A DNA stretch of 64,000 nt from Paenibacillus ginsengarvi (GCF_003626695.1 NZ_RBAH01000001.1:62001-126000); one strand, 5' to 3'. Positions 26,514 through 36,685 are shown, counted from the first letter of the stretch. Notes: generated from the sequence alone by a model not told the origin. A program made the numbers and translations.

Positions 26514-29500
26514 TCACCTTTCTACGGTTTCCATCACGAACGCTTCAATGACGTCGCCTTCGCGGATATCGTTGTACTTCTCGATGGAAATCCCGCACTC
26601 GTACCCTTGCGCTACTTCGCGGACGTCGTCCTTAAACCGCTTGAGCGAGTCGAATTTGCCCGTAAATACGACGATCCCTTCGCGAATGAGACGCAAATCC
26701 GCGGAACGCGTAATTTTGCCGGAAGTGACCATACAGCCGGCGATCGTGCCGATTTTGCTCACTTTGAACAAGTTGCGCACTTCGGCTTGACCGATTACGA
26801 CTTCCTTGAATACAGGGTCCAGCATGCCCTTCATCGCGTGCTCGATTTCCTCGATCACTTTGTAGATGATGCTGTGCAGGCGGATATCGACCTTCTCCTG
26901 ATCGGCGGTTGCCATGGCGGCAGGCTCCGGACGAACGTTGAAGCCGATAATAATCGCGTTGGAGGCGGACGCAAGGATAATGTCCGATTCCGTGATCGCC
27001 CCTACGCCGCTGTGAATGATTTTCACGCGAACGCCTTCGACTTCGATTTTCTCCAGCGAGCCTTTGAGCGCCTCGACAGACCCTTGAACATCGCCTTTGA
27101 TAATGACGAACAAGTCTTTCATTTCGCCATCTTTAATATGCTTATACAAATCGTCAAGCGTAACGCGGCTGTTCGCGCCCATCGTCGACTGTCGGTGAGT
27201 CGTATTTCTTCTCTCCGCAATCGCTCTCGCTTTCCGCTCGTCCTCGAAAGCAAGGAGCGGATCGCCGGCTAGCGGCACTTCCGTGAGACCGGTAATTTCC
27301 ACAGGCGTGGACGGGCCCGCTTCTTTTAAACGGCGTCCCTTATCGTTTACCATCGCGCGTACGCGGCCGAAGCAAACGCCGGCAACGAACGCATCGCCGA
27401 TCTTGAGCGTTCCGTGCTGGATCAGAACGCGTGCGACAGGACCTTTTCCTTTGTCCAGCTCGGCTTCGATAACGGTACCGCGGGCGCGCTTGTTCGGATT
27501 GGCTTTGAATTCCTGAACTTCCGCGACAAGCAAAATCATTTCCAGCAGCTCTTCCAGGCCGGTCCGCTGCTTCGCCGAAATGTTGACGAAAATCGTGTCG
27601 CCGCCCCACTCTTCCGGAACGAGTTCATACTCGGTAAGCTCTTGCTTGATTTTATCCGGGTTCGCATCCGGCTTGTCGATTTTGTTCACGGCTACGATGA
27701 TCGGCACGCCCGCTGCTTTGGCATGGCTGATGGCCTCCACCGTTTGCGGCATGACGCCGTCATCCGCCGCGACGACGATAATCGTAATATCCGTCACCTG
27801 AGCCCCGCGCGCGCGCATCGATGTGAACGCTTCGTGACCCGGAGTGTCCAGGAACGTAATTTTTTTGTTTTTGATCTCGACCTGATACGCCCCGATATGC
27901 TGGGTAATGCCGCCCGCTTCGCCTTCCGTAACGTTCGTCTGGCGGATTGCATCAAGCAGCGTCGTTTTCCCGTGGTCGACGTGTCCCATGATCGTCACAA
28001 CCGGCGGACGTTCGATCAGATCGGCCTCGTCGTCCTTCTCTTCAATCGTCTCAAAGTTGTCTTCCTCGACCGGAAGCTTCACTTCAACGTCGACTTTGAA
28101 CTCGCCTGCTACGAGCAGTATCGTATCCAGATCGAGCTCCTGGTTGATCGTCGCCATTGTGCCGAGCAGGAGCAGCTTTTTAATAACTTCAGACGCGTCT
28201 TTATGAAGCAGCTTGCACAAATCGCCTACCGTCATCGTTCCGCGAACGATAATTTTCTTCGGCGTATTGTCGATTTTCTCCTTGCGGACGTTGTCCTGCT
28301 GCCCAAAGCGGCCTCTGCCGCCTTTGCCGCCCCGATTGTTCGCTCCGCCGGACCGATTTCCTTGCCCCGGCTTCGGCTTCTTCGCCCGGCCCTGACTGAG
28401 GTTGATATCGTCCAGGTTTTCAGTGCTGGTACGGAACACTACCGCTTTATTGAACCCAGGTTCGTTGTTTTTGAGTGCGCCGCCTCTATCCCGGTCTTGA
28501 TAACCGCGATCGCGGTCGGTACGAGGAGCAGGCGGACGAGTACCGGCAACTGGAGCTGTCGATGAAGCGACCGGAGCGCGGCTGGCGCCTCCTTGGCCAC
28601 CGCCTTGCGGACGGCCTCCTTGGCCGCTGCCTTGCGGACGATCACCGTACGGACGGCCTCCTTGACCGCTGCCTTGCGGACGGCCTCCTTGACCGCTGCC
28701 TTGCGGACGATCGCCGTATGGACGGCCTCCTTGACCGCTGCCTTGCGGACGATCGCCGTATGGACGGCCTCCTTGACCGCTGCCTTGCGGACGGTCGCCG
28801 TATGGACGGCCTCCTTGGCCGCTGCCTTGCGGACGATCGCCGTATGGACGGCCTCCTTGGCCGCTGCCTTGCGGACGGTCGCCGTATGGACGGCCTCCTT
28901 GACCGCTGCCTTGCGGACGGTCGCCGTACGGACGGCCTCCTTGACCGCTGCCTTGTGGACGGTCGCCTTGTGGACGGCTTCCTTGGCCGCTGCCTTGCGG
29001 ACGATCGCCGTATGGACGGCCTCCTTGACCGCTGCCTTGCGGACGGTCACCGTATGGACGGCCTCCTTGACCGCTGCCTTGCGGACGGTCACCATACGGA
29101 CGGCCTCCTTGGCCGCTGCCTTGCGGACGGTCGCCGTACGGACGGCCTCCTTGACCGCTGCCTTGCGGACGGTCACCATACGGACGGCCTCCTTGGCCGC
29201 TGCCTTGCGGACGGTCGCCGTACGGACGGCCTCCGTCGTTGCGACGCTCGCCTCCCTGGCTTCCTTGCGGACGGTCGCCTTCTTGACGGCGCTCGCCTCC
29301 TTGGCCTCCTTGCGGACGGTCGCCTTCTTGACGACGCTCGCCTCCCTGGCTTCCTTGCGGACGATCGCCTTCTTGACGGCGCTCGCCTCCCTGGCCTCCC
29401 TGCGGACGATCGCCTTCTTGACGGCGCTCGCCTCCTTGGCCTGCTTGCGGACGATCTTGGCGCTCGCCGCCATGATTGTCTTGCCCTTGACGTCTTCCTG

Positions 29501-29747
29501 CGCCTCCGCCTTGCGAAGATGCGGACGATCCCGAGTTCTCGTTTCCTGCCCGTTTGGCAGCCGCGTTAGCTTTAACGTCGCGGAAAAATTTCTCTACTTT
29601 GTCGACCGAATCGTTTTCCATTACGCTCATATGGTTGTTTACCGGCACATCCAATCTTTTTAAAATCGTAATAATTTCCTTGCTGCTCATATTTAAAGAT
29701 TTGGCATATTCATAAACCCTCAATTTATCCTTGTCTTGATTACTCAA
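26514..29747 (-). CDS. infB: Translation initiation factor IF-2 with a large repeat domain
   Basis: IF-2 places fMet-tRNA on the 30S subunit and promotes subunit joining. This copy has 1077 residues, well above the 716 of B. subtilis. The N-terminal IF2N-like segment (1-55) is followed by a disordered insert at about 100-390 built from Gly, Arg, Gln, Pro and Asp: four 15-residue [19 protein letters not shown] units, then about fourteen 14-residue [14 protein letters not shown] units. A second IF2N domain, the GTPase (P-loop GHVDHGKT at 588-595; [16 protein letters not shown]), and domains II-IV follow normally. The start is a TTG after GGAGGTGGAACCTA, overlapping ylxQ by eight bases. Confidence 0.97.
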   Translation of the reverse strand: MSNQDKDKLRVYEYAKSLNMSSKEIITILKRLDVPVNNHMSVMENDSVDKVEKFFRDVKANAAAKRAGNENSGSSASSQGGGAGRRQGQDNHGGERQDRPQAGQGGERRQEGDRPQGGQGGERRQEGDRPQGSQGGERRQEGDRPQGGQGGERRQEGDRPQGSQGGERRNDGGRPYGDRPQGSGQGGRPYGDRPQGSGQGGRPYGDRPQGSGQGGRPYGDRPQGSGQGGRPYGDRPQGSGQGGRPYGDRPQGSGQGSRPQGDRPQGSGQGGRPYGDRPQGSGQGGRPYGDRPQGSGQGGRPYGDRPQGSGQGGRPYGDRPQGSGQGGRPYGDRPQGSGQGGRPYGDRPQGSGQGGRPQGSGQGGRPYGDRPQGSGQGGRPQGGGQGGASRAPVASSTAPVAGTRPPAPRTDRDRGYQDRDRGGALKNNEPGFNKAVVFRTSTENLDDINLSQGRAKKPKPGQGNRSGGANNRGGKGGRGRFGQQDNVRKEKIDNTPKKIIVRGTMTVGDLCKLLHKDASEVIKKLLLLGTMATINQELDLDTILLVAGEFKVDVEVKLPVEEDNFETIEEKDDEADLIERPPVVTIMGHVDHGKTTLLDAIRQTNVTEGEAGGITQHIGAYQVEIKNKKITFLDTPGHEAFTSMRARGAQVTDITIIVVAADDGVMPQTVEAISHAKAAGVPIIVAVNKIDKPDANPDKIKQELTEYELVPEEWGGDTIFVNISAKQRTGLEELLEMILLVAEVQEFKANPNKRARGTVIEAELDKGKGPVARVLIQHGTLKIGDAFVAGVCFGRVRAMVNDKGRRLKEAGPSTPVEITGLTEVPLAGDPLLAFEDERKARAIAERRNTTHRQSTMGANSRVTLDDLYKHIKDGEMKDLFVIIKGDVQGSVEALKGSLEKIEVEGVRVKIIHSGVGAITESDIILASASNAIIIGFNVRPEPAAMATADQEKVDIRLHSIIYKVIEEIEHAMKGMLDPVFKEVVIGQAEVRNLFKVSKIGTIAGCMVTSGKITRSADLRLIREGIVVFTGKFDSLKRFKDDVREVAQGYECGISIEKYNDIREGDVIEAFVMETVER
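28585..29235 (-). repeat. 42-bp coding tandem repeat in infB
   Basis: About fourteen near-identical 42-bp units encode [14 protein letters not shown]; one unit has RPQGD, and two short partial units occur near the 3' end of the array. Differences are mostly at silent positions. Because 42 is a multiple of three, all frames stay open, which creates long spurious frames on both strands. Confidence 0.95.
29236..29445 (-). repeat. 45-bp coding tandem repeat in infB
   Basis: Four units of 45 bp encode [11 protein letters not shown](G/S)QGG, alternating Gly and Ser at one position. They lie directly upstream, in gene order, of the 42-bp array and share its DRPQG core, so the two arrays probably arose from a common unit. 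Confidence 0.9.
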
Positions 29748-30072
29748 TAGGTTCCACCTCCGGGGGTTTTACGAGACACGGCCTGATCAACTGTGCGAAT
29801 CCTGAATCGAGAACGGCGACGAGCACTCGCGCTTCTTTGCCGATAGCGCCGCCGAGCTCGTAGCGGTTAAAGCATTCGAACAATTCCACATTGTAGTGTC
29901 TGCATTTATCTTGAAACTTTTTACGCGTATTGGCCGACGCGTCTTCCGCCAAAACAACGAGACGAGCCTGTCCGGAACGGACTGCCCCCAGCACGCCCTC
30001 GTCTCCGAAAGCGAGTTTCCCCGCCCGCATCGCGAGTCCCAAATAAGATAAGGCTTTACTCTGCTTGTTCAT
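29740..30072 (-). CDS. ylxQ: L7Ae-family ribosomal protein-like YlxQ
   Basis: A small L7Ae/L30e-type protein (110 residues from the ATG at 30072) with [17 protein letters not shown] and [16 protein letters not shown]. The family binds kink-turn RNA. It is encoded between rnpM and infB as in Bacillus. No strong ribosome site precedes the ATG; an in-frame GTG at 30084 is also possible. Both overlap the rnpM end, so translation is probably coupled. Confidence 0.88.
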   Translation of the reverse strand: MNKQSKALSYLGLAMRAGKLAFGDEGVLGAVRSGQARLVVLAEDASANTRKKFQDKCRHYNVELFECFNRYELGGAIGKEARVLVAVLDSGFAQLIRPCLVKPPEVEPIE

Positions 30073-30373
30073 CGATTTTACCACAACTTACCGATTTATA
30101 TTTATCCTGCACGGCGGCAAACGACCGCTCCAGCTCGTCATACTGCTCCGGCGTGAGGTTTACTTTTAAAGCCCGCTCGAACGCTTTTGTTTTTCTCGCT
30201 TTTTTGAACGCTTCGGCATCTCCGCACAGATAAGCGCCGCGCCCGTTCTTTTTACCGGACGGGTCCAGCTCTACCTGCCCTTCCGGCGTACGAACGATGC
30301 GGAGCATTTCCCGTTTCGACAATGACTTTTGGCATACGATGCATTTGCGCTGCGGTACTTTCCTTACTTTCAC
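30056..30373 (-). CDS. rnpM: RNase P modulator RnpM (YlxR)
   Basis: The protein (about 105 residues) belongs to the YlxR family, shown in B. subtilis to bind and modulate RNase P. It carries PQRKCIVCQKSLSKREMLRI and GRGAYLCGDAEAFKKARKT. The GTG at 30373 follows GGTGGGGATCGCC at good spacing and is preferred over an earlier GTG at 30385. It sits between nusA and ylxQ. Confidence 0.9.
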   Translation of the reverse strand: MKVRKVPQRKCIVCQKSLSKREMLRIVRTPEGQVELDPSGKKNGRGAYLCGDAEAFKKARKTKAFERALKVNLTPEQYDELERSFAAVQDKYKSVSCGKIDEQAE

Positions 30374-30433
30374 GGCGATCCCCACCCATTCTATAAATTA
30401 GCCAGGTACGAACGCTCGCGAGGTGACGCCGGC

Positions 30434-31531
30434 TTAATCGATGCTGACCGAGTCTTGCGGCAGCTCCTCGCCGAAAGTACGCGGCCGGCCCAGCTCCTGT
30501 TCGGCCTGCGATTCGCTCTTGATGTCGATTTTCCAGCCGGTCAGCTTGGCGGCGAGGCGGGCGTTCTGCCCCTTGATGCCGATCGCGAGCGAAAGCTGAT
30601 AGTCCGGCACGATGACGCGGGCCATCTTCTCCGCCTCGAATACGTTCACCTCAAGCACCTTGGAAGGACTCAGCGCATTCGCTACATATTCCTCCACGTT
30701 TTCCGACCAGCGAACGATATCGATTTTCTCACCGCGAAGCTCGCTTACGATCGTCTGTACGCGCGTTCCTTTCGGACCTACGCAGGAGCCGACCGGATCG
30801 ACTTCCGAGTTGCGCGAATAAACCGCGATCTTCGAACGGAACCCGGCTTCTCTGGCGACGGAACGGATCTCCACGACGCCGTCGTATATTTCCGGCACTT
30901 CCAGCTCGAACAGACGCTTCAGCAGCCCCGGATGCGTACGAGACAAAATAATTTGCGGCCCTTTCGTCGTATTCTCGACCTTTGTAATAAACGCCTTGAT
31001 CCGGTCCTGATGCTTGAACTTCTCGCCCTGCATCAGCTCGCTGAGCGGAAGAACCGCTTCCACTTTGCCGAGATCGAGATACAGGTTGCGCAAATCTTGA
31101 CGCTGGACCGTACCGGTAACGATATCTTCCTCGCGGTCGATGAACGCGTTGTAGATGAGGCCCCGCTCCGCTTCGCGAATGCGCTGCGTGACGACCTGCT
31201 TGGCGGTCTGGGCGGCGATCCGGCCGAAATCGCGCGGAGTGACTTCGATCTCCACGATATCGCTGAGCTGGAAGCTCGGATTGATTTCACGTGCCGCATG
31301 CTGCGATATTTCCAGACGGGGGTCGAGCACATCGTCCACAACCGTCTTGCGCGCGTACACTTTAATAAGTCCGGTATGACGGTTAATATCCACTCTTACG
31401 TTTTGCGCCGTATTGAAATTGCGCTTGTAGCTTGAGATCAGGGCCGCTTCGATCGCATCGATCAACACTTCCTTCGCAATTCCCTTCTCCCGTTCGATAT
31501 CCGACAGTGCTTCGATAAATTCCATGTTCAT
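30434..31531 (-). CDS. nusA: Transcription termination/antitermination factor NusA
   Basis: NusA binds RNA polymerase and promotes pausing and intrinsic termination. The 365-residue product has the N-terminal polymerase-binding domain (1-130), an S1 domain (about 135-200) and tandem KH domains (about 205-345; VGPKGTRVQTIV and IGIKGQNARLAAKL). It lacks the C-terminal acidic repeats of enterobacterial NusA, as expected in Firmicutes. It follows rimP in the operon. Confidence 0.96.
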   Translation of the reverse strand: MNMEFIEALSDIEREKGIAKEVLIDAIEAALISSYKRNFNTAQNVRVDINRHTGLIKVYARKTVVDDVLDPRLEISQHAAREINPSFQLSDIVEIEVTPRDFGRIAAQTAKQVVTQRIREAERGLIYNAFIDREEDIVTGTVQRQDLRNLYLDLGKVEAVLPLSELMQGEKFKHQDRIKAFITKVENTTKGPQIILSRTHPGLLKRLFELEVPEIYDGVVEIRSVAREAGFRSKIAVYSRNSEVDPVGSCVGPKGTRVQTIVSELRGEKIDIVRWSENVEEYVANALSPSKVLEVNVFEAEKMARVIVPDYQLSLAIGIKGQNARLAAKLTGWKIDIKSESQAEQELGRPRTFGEELPQDSVSID

Positions 31532-31567
31532 GTTTTGGGAATTCCCCCTTTCGTTGGCTAGAAACGG

Positions 31568-32029
31568 TTAAAACAAAATGGCCATACGAGCGCTTGCGAT
31601 TTTGTCGGCCGGAATTTCCGTCTTTTTATTTAACACCTGCACGACAACCCCATGCTCTTCCTTGTACTCCAGCAGCTTGCCTTCGAACTCCTTGGCTCCG
31701 CCTATAGGCTCGTAGGTGGTAATGAAGACGTTTTTGCCGATCGCACGAACGAAATCATGCGGCTTTTTCAGCGGCCGTTCCGCGCCGGGCGACGAAACCT
31801 CAAGGAAGTATGCAGTCGGAATCGGGTCCTTCTCGTCGAGCTTCTCGCTCAAAAACTCGCTGATTCGCGAGCAGTCGTCAATATCGATCCCGCCCTCTTT
31901 ATCTACAAACACGCGAAGGAACCAGTTGCTGCCCTCCTTCACATACTCGATGTCCACCAGCTCGAACCCTTCCTGCTCCAGAAACGGTGCAATCATTTCC
32001 TCCACGGCCGTTTTGATTTGCTGTGCCAT
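31568..32029 (-). CDS. rimP: Ribosome maturation factor RimP
   Basis: RimP (153 residues) assists 30S subunit assembly. Conserved text includes GFELVDIEYVKEG, LRVFVDKEGGIDIDDCS and LEVSSPGAERPLK. The ATG follows GAGGAGGTCGACC. It is the first gene after a strong promoter and starts the long operon through nusA and infB to ribF. Confidence 0.96.
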   Translation of the reverse strand: MAQQIKTAVEEMIAPFLEQEGFELVDIEYVKEGSNWFLRVFVDKEGGIDIDDCSRISEFLSEKLDEKDPIPTAYFLEVSSPGAERPLKKPHDFVRAIGKNVFITTYEPIGGAKEFEGKLLEYKEEHGVVVQVLNKKTEIPADKIASARMAILF

Positions 32030-32085
32030 GGTCGACCTCCTCTGCTACTTACGCCGGGTAGCCCTCCGAATGTGCGCCAAAACGT

Positions 32086-32107
32086 AAAGAGTGGGTTTCC
32101 CCACTCT
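32086..32107 (-). promoter_or_regulatory. Hairpin in the rimP-nusA-infB leader, possible attenuator
   Basis: A perfect eight-base stem, AGAGTGGG/CCCACTCT, is capped by a GAAA tetraloop and followed by TTTACGTTTTGG on the minus strand. It lies about 45 bases after the promoter and 57 before rimP. It may terminate polC readthrough or act as an attenuator; the T tract is interrupted. Confidence 0.5.
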
Positions 32108-32149
32108 CCTGTCGCGCCGATCTATCCATTCTCATTATTGCCAGAAATG

Positions 32150-32178
32150 ATTATACCATAACAGTTGTTTCCTTACAA
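32150..32178 (-). promoter_or_regulatory. Strong sigma-A promoter of rimP-nusA-infB operon
   Basis: TTGTAA (32178-32173) is spaced exactly 17 bases from TATAAT (32155-32150) on the minus strand, with TG one base before the -10 (extended -10). It lies just after the polC stop. Confidence 0.8.
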
Positions 32179-32212
32179 CCAGTTTCAGGACGGCCCGATC
32201 GGTACAAAACCG

Positions 32213-35200
32213 TTAAAACAAAGAAAGCTGGTTCGATTCCGGGAGGCCGCGGAAGCATCCCATCGTGCCGAGTAATTCGACGATTGTCTTTGTCGCCTTC
32301 GCCTTCGTCTGAAAATCTTCGATCGACAAAAACGGACCTTCTTCGCAAGCGGCGGCAATGTTGCGGGCCGCATTTTCGCCGACCCCCTGAATGGAGGAGA
32401 ACGGCGGAATGAGCGAGTCGCCGTCGATTTTGAACCGTGTCGCGTCGGAGCGATACAGATCGATGCTCTTGAACGAAAATCCGCGGGCCGTCATCTCAAG
32501 CGCCATCTCGAGCACCGACACCATCGCTTTTTCCTTCGGCGCCGCCTGAAACCCTTTCGCCTCGATCTCGATCAGCTTCGCCTTGATCGCCTCGTACCCC
32601 TGGCAGGTCAGCTCGATATCGAAATCCTCCGAAGCGCGGACCGAGAAGTACGTCGCATAAAATGCGATCGGGTGGTAGAGCTTGAAGTAAGCCGTACGTA
32701 CGGCCGATATGACATAAGCGGCGGCATGCGCCTTCGGGAACATGTACTCGATCTTCAGGCATGAATCGATGTACCACTTCGGCACGTTATGCTTCTTCAT
32801 TTCCTCGATCCACTCGTCCGTCAGGCCCCGGCCCTTCCGTACGCTTTCCGTTATTTTGAACGCGAGCCCCGCATCCAGCCCGGCTTTGTAAATAAGATAT
32901 AGCATAATGTCGTCGCGGCAGCCGATAACGGTTTTGATATTGCACGTGTTGCTCTTGATCAGTTCCTGAGCGTTGCCCAGCCATACGCCGGTTCCGTGGG
33001 AGAGACCGGATATTTGCAGTAAGTCGGCGAATGTCGACGGCTGCGTTTCCTGAAGCATCTGGCGGACGAACTTGGTCCCCATCTCGGGAATGCCGTAGGT
33101 CGCGACCGGGGAACGGATCTGCTCCGGCGTGACGCCAAGCGCATTGGTCGAGTTGAACAGGCTCATCACCTTAGGATCGTTCATCGGCAGCGTCGTCGGA
33201 TCGATGCTCGTCAAATCCTGAAGCATCCGCATCATCGTCGGATCGTCGTGTCCGAGGATGTCAAGCTTGAGCAGGTTTTCCTCAAACGCGTGGTAGTCGA
33301 AATGTGTCGTTTTCCATTCCGCCTTAGTATCATCCGCCGGATACTGCACCGGGGTCACGTCTTCCACTTCAATATAATCGGGGACGACGACGATCCCCCC
33401 CGGATGCTGACCCGTACTGCGCTTTACTCCGGTGCATCCCGCGGCAAGGCGGAGCACTTCGGCCGTGCGCCACTTTTTGCCTTGCTCCTCTTCGTACTTT
33501 TTCACGTAGCCGAACGCCGTTTTCTCCGCCACCGTTCCGATCGTTCCCGCCCGGAACACGCTTTTATCGCCGAACATGACCTTCGTGAAGTTATGCGCCT
33601 CGGGCTGGTAATCGCCGGAGAAGTTAAGGTCGATATCGGGAACTTTGTCGCCCTTGAAGCCGAGAAACGTTTCGAACGGAATGTCCTGGCCTTCGCCCTT
33701 CAGCTTCGCTCCGCAAGTCGGACAGTCCTTGTTCGGCAGGTCGAAGCCGCTCGGGATGCTGCCATCCAGGAACCATTCGCTGTGCTTGCACGAGGCGCAT
33801 GTATAATGCGGCGGCAGCGGATTAACTTCCGATATGCCCAGAAACGTAGCGACGACGGACGAGCCTACGGACCCCCGCGATCCTACCAGATAACCGTCCG
33901 CATTCGACTTTTTCACGAGCCGTGCGGATATGAGATAGTTCGCAGAGAAGCCGTATTCGATAATCGGCTTCAGTTCCTTCTCAAGCCGCGCTACGACAAC
34001 TTCGGGGATCTCATCTCCGTACAGATCGCGAGCGGTCTGGTAGCACGTATTCCGGATTTCTTCCTCCGCCCCTTCGATAATCGGAGTAAACAGTTCCTTA
34101 GGAAACAGGTCGTACTTCTCGATCAGATCGGCGAACAGATTCGTGTTCGTGACGACCGCCTCGTACGCCTTCGCCTCACCCAAATGTGCGAACTCCTCCA
34201 GCATTTCGCGGGTCGTCCGGAAATGCACATCCGGCTTTTTCATATCTTTAAGCGGACTGAATCCGGTAATACCGTTAATCGTAATATCGCGATGAATTTT
34301 TTCGCGCGGATGCAAGTAATGCACGTTGCCGGTTGCGATAATCCATTTGCCCTGCTTCTCCGCGATTTTTACGATGCGGCGGTTCGCTTCCTCCAGCTCC
34401 AGCCGGCTGCCGACGAGCCCTTTGTCGACCAGATGCATGTTGACCCCGATCGGCTGCACCTCGAGCACGTCATAAAACTCGGCCACCTGCTCCGCTTCCT
34501 CCACCGACTTGTTCAGCACCGCCTCGTAAAACTCGCCTTTTTCGCAGCCGGACGAAATAATCAGTCCTTCCCGGTGCTCGATCAGCTTGCTCTTCGGAAT
34601 GCGCGGCACTTGCTTGAAATACTGCGTGTGAGACATCGAAACAAGCTTGTACAGATTCTTTTTGCCAGTGGCGTTTTTGGCATACAAGCAGCAGTGGAAC
34701 GGGCGAACGTTGGACAAATCTTTGCCCACCTCGGCGTTCAGCTCCCGCAGCGTCTGTTTCCCCGCCTCAGCGGCGTCCTTCAGCATATGGAACAACACTT
34801 GCCCGAGCGCTGCCGAGTCGTCTACCGCGCGGTGATGGTTGTCCAGGCTGACCTTGAACTTGTCGGACAACGTGTTCAGCCTGTGGTTTTTGAGCGTCGG
34901 ATATTGAATCCGCGCCAGCTCGAGCGTGTCGAGCACCGGATTCGTCATAAGCGGCAAGCCGAGACGTTTGCAAAACTCCTGAATAAACCCGATATCGAAC
35001 CGCGCATTATGCGCCACAAGAACCGAGCCCTGCGCAAACTCGATAAATCGCGGCAGCACGTCCTCCAGTTCCGGCGCCCCCACTACCATATCGTCGGTAA
35101 TATGCGTCAGTTGGCTGATATGATACGGAATTTTCTCGTGCGGATTAACGAACGATTCGAACTTGTCGATCACCTTGCCGTCCTGCATTTTGACCCCGGC

Positions 35201-36523
35201 CAGCTCGATAATTTTGTTGTTAATGACCGAAAGCCCGGTCGTCTCAATGTCGAATACGACATAAGTCGCCTCGGCAAGCGATTCGTCCGTTTCGTTGAAA
35301 ACAACCGGCACGGAGTCGTTTACGACGTTCGCTTCCATGCCGTATATCATTTTGATGCCGTGTTTTTTGGCCGCTTTATTCGCCTCGGGATAAGCTTGCA
35401 CATTGCCGTGGTCGGTAATGGCGATCGCCTTGTGGCCCCACTTGGCGGCGGTTTTGATGTATTCGTCAATCGGCGTGACGGCGTCCATCGTAGAAAGCGT
35501 CGTATGGAGATGCAGCTCGACCCGTTTCTCCTCGGCATCGTCCTTGCGCTCCGGGGGAGCTACCACTTCGGTCAAGTCGCCGGGAATCATGACGAGCTCC
35601 GGCACCATCATGAAGCGGTCGTATTCCACCTTGCCGCGGGCACGTATCCATTTGCCGTTGGCCAGCAAGCCGAGAATTTTGAGATCTTCCTTATTGCGGG
35701 CGAACGCCTTCATCATGATCGAATCGGAGAAATCGGTCAGCTTGAACTCGAAAAGCGTGTTGCCGTTTCGCAGTTCTTTTTTGTCCAATCCGAATATAAG
35801 CCCCTGGACTGTCACCTTCTTCTCTTCTTCCAAAACGTCCTTGATCGGCACCGGAGGATCTTTGATCTCGTAGCCGATCATCAGCTTGAGCTCGCCTTCA
35901 GGCACTTCCGGCAGTTCGGCCTCCTGATCGACGGAAGTCATGATTTCCTGAATGACGCTCCGTTCTTCCTCTACGACGCGCTGCGCGAATTTCTCAAATT
36001 CTATCGTTCCTGTCTCGCTCATGGCCAGCTTGACGATATACTTGCGGCTGAAGTTTTCCTCGTAAAAGCGCTGCACCCAACCGTCGATGCTGCGTTTTTT
36101 GGCCATCTCAAGCCCGATCGCGTCAAGCATCCGCAGCGTTACGACGCCTCCGGCCACCTCGTATTTCGCTTTGCCCATCCAGCCGTTGACGGAAGCCGCC
36201 TCCCGCTGAACCCATTCCAGAAACAAGCCCCAATATTCGCTAACTACCGTTTCATCGGCGACCGAGCCATCGTACTGGACGACAAAGCGGGTACCGGCGA
36301 TATGCGCGAACTTGGCACGTACCATCTGGATCAACGACCGGTATATGTCGAGCGGGAGGAGCGTCGTTTTGTTTATGTAAAACGTCCATTCCCGATTGCT
36401 CCGGCTGCATTCCACCCGCTCGATAAAACCGTCGGCAAAATAAGAAGTAACGACAGAACCCGGCACTTCCGCTTGCTGCAATAAAAGCTCGAATCGCTTC
36501 CTTTTGTCCGCTGCGCTGCTCAT
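32213..36523 (-). CDS. polC: DNA polymerase III alpha subunit, PolC type
   Basis: PolC is the replicative polymerase of low-G+C Gram-positives, with built-in proofreading. The 1436-residue protein has an N-terminal domain and OB fold (to about 320), a PHP domain (ELHLHTTLS near 335, split by the exonuclease), the 3'-5' exonuclease (DIETTG near 424), a zinc-finger with CASC and CPTC pairs, and the palm catalytic PDIDLNFSG near 961. The ATG at 36523 follows GGGAGGGAAAAGA. It is flanked by proS upstream, as in B. subtilis. Confidence 0.98.
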   Translation of the reverse strand: MSSAADKRKRFELLLQQAEVPGSVVTSYFADGFIERVECSRSNREWTFYINKTTLLPLDIYRSLIQMVRAKFAHIAGTRFVVQYDGSVADETVVSEYWGLFLEWVQREAASVNGWMGKAKYEVAGGVVTLRMLDAIGLEMAKKRSIDGWVQRFYEENFSRKYIVKLAMSETGTIEFEKFAQRVVEEERSVIQEIMTSVDQEAELPEVPEGELKLMIGYEIKDPPVPIKDVLEEEKKVTVQGLIFGLDKKELRNGNTLFEFKLTDFSDSIMMKAFARNKEDLKILGLLANGKWIRARGKVEYDRFMMVPELVMIPGDLTEVVAPPERKDDAEEKRVELHLHTTLSTMDAVTPIDEYIKTAAKWGHKAIAITDHGNVQAYPEANKAAKKHGIKMIYGMEANVVNDSVPVVFNETDESLAEATYVVFDIETTGLSVINNKIIELAGVKMQDGKVIDKFESFVNPHEKIPYHISQLTHITDDMVVGAPELEDVLPRFIEFAQGSVLVAHNARFDIGFIQEFCKRLGLPLMTNPVLDTLELARIQYPTLKNHRLNTLSDKFKVSLDNHHRAVDDSAALGQVLFHMLKDAAEAGKQTLRELNAEVGKDLSNVRPFHCCLYAKNATGKKNLYKLVSMSHTQYFKQVPRIPKSKLIEHREGLIISSGCEKGEFYEAVLNKSVEEAEQVAEFYDVLEVQPIGVNMHLVDKGLVGSRLELEEANRRIVKIAEKQGKWIIATGNVHYLHPREKIHRDITINGITGFSPLKDMKKPDVHFRTTREMLEEFAHLGEAKAYEAVVTNTNLFADLIEKYDLFPKELFTPIIEGAEEEIRNTCYQTARDLYGDEIPEVVVARLEKELKPIIEYGFSANYLISARLVKKSNADGYLVGSRGSVGSSVVATFLGISEVNPLPPHYTCASCKHSEWFLDGSIPSGFDLPNKDCPTCGAKLKGEGQDIPFETFLGFKGDKVPDIDLNFSGDYQPEAHNFTKVMFGDKSVFRAGTIGTVAEKTAFGYVKKYEEEQGKKWRTAEVLRLAAGCTGVKRSTGQHPGGIVVVPDYIEVEDVTPVQYPADDTKAEWKTTHFDYHAFEENLLKLDILGHDDPTMMRMLQDLTSIDPTTLPMNDPKVMSLFNSTNALGVTPEQIRSPVATYGIPEMGTKFVRQMLQETQPSTFADLLQISGLSHGTGVWLGNAQELIKSNTCNIKTVIGCRDDIMLYLIYKAGLDAGLAFKITESVRKGRGLTDEWIEEMKKHNVPKWYIDSCLKIEYMFPKAHAAAYVISAVRTAYFKLYHPIAFYATYFSVRASEDFDIELTCQGYEAIKAKLIEIEAKGFQAAPKEKAMVSVLEMALEMTARGFSFKSIDLYRSDATRFKIDGDSLIPPFSSIQGVGENAARNIAAACEEGPFLSIEDFQTKAKATKTIVELLGTMGCFRGLPESNQLSLF

Positions 36524-36569
36524 TCTTTTCCCTCCCACAGTCAAAAGCGAAGCCGCCCTGATGATCTTA

Positions 36570-36609
36570 TTGCTAGATTGCTAGATTGTTAGATTACGAG
36601 ATTCGAGGC
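36570..36609 (-). repeat. Degenerate 8-bp tandem repeat before polC
   Basis: On the plus strand TTGCTAGA, TTGCTAGA, TTGTTAGA, TTACGAGA and TTCGAGGC follow each other without a gap. The array lies between the proS terminator and polC, near where a polC promoter would be. Confidence 0.6.
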
Positions 36610-36610
36610 T

Positions 36611-36673
36611 AAAAAACAGCCCCAAAAAGCGAAGTTAAGCTCGGGAGCTTAGCCTGATCCCTTCTTGGGGCTG
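36611..36673 (-). terminator. Intrinsic terminator after proS
   Basis: A long hairpin with outer arms CAGCCCCAA/TTGGGGCTG and an inner stem GCTAAGCTC/GAGCTTAAC, followed by six T residues on the minus strand. Confidence 0.9.
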
Positions 36674-36685
36674 CTTGCCGGCAAA

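Noticed and set aside
28439..29663. Long alternative frames on both strands over the infB repeats
   Set aside because: Repeat units of 42 and 45 bp keep every frame open, so these frames are expected artefacts; the products are simple Ala/Lys/Val or Leu/Asp/Cys repeats.
33248..36484. 1078-codon open frame on the plus strand opposite polC
   Set aside because: It mirrors the polC codon pattern, has no ribosome site and gives His/Arg/Phe-rich text of no known family. polC is certain, so this is a by-product of codon bias.
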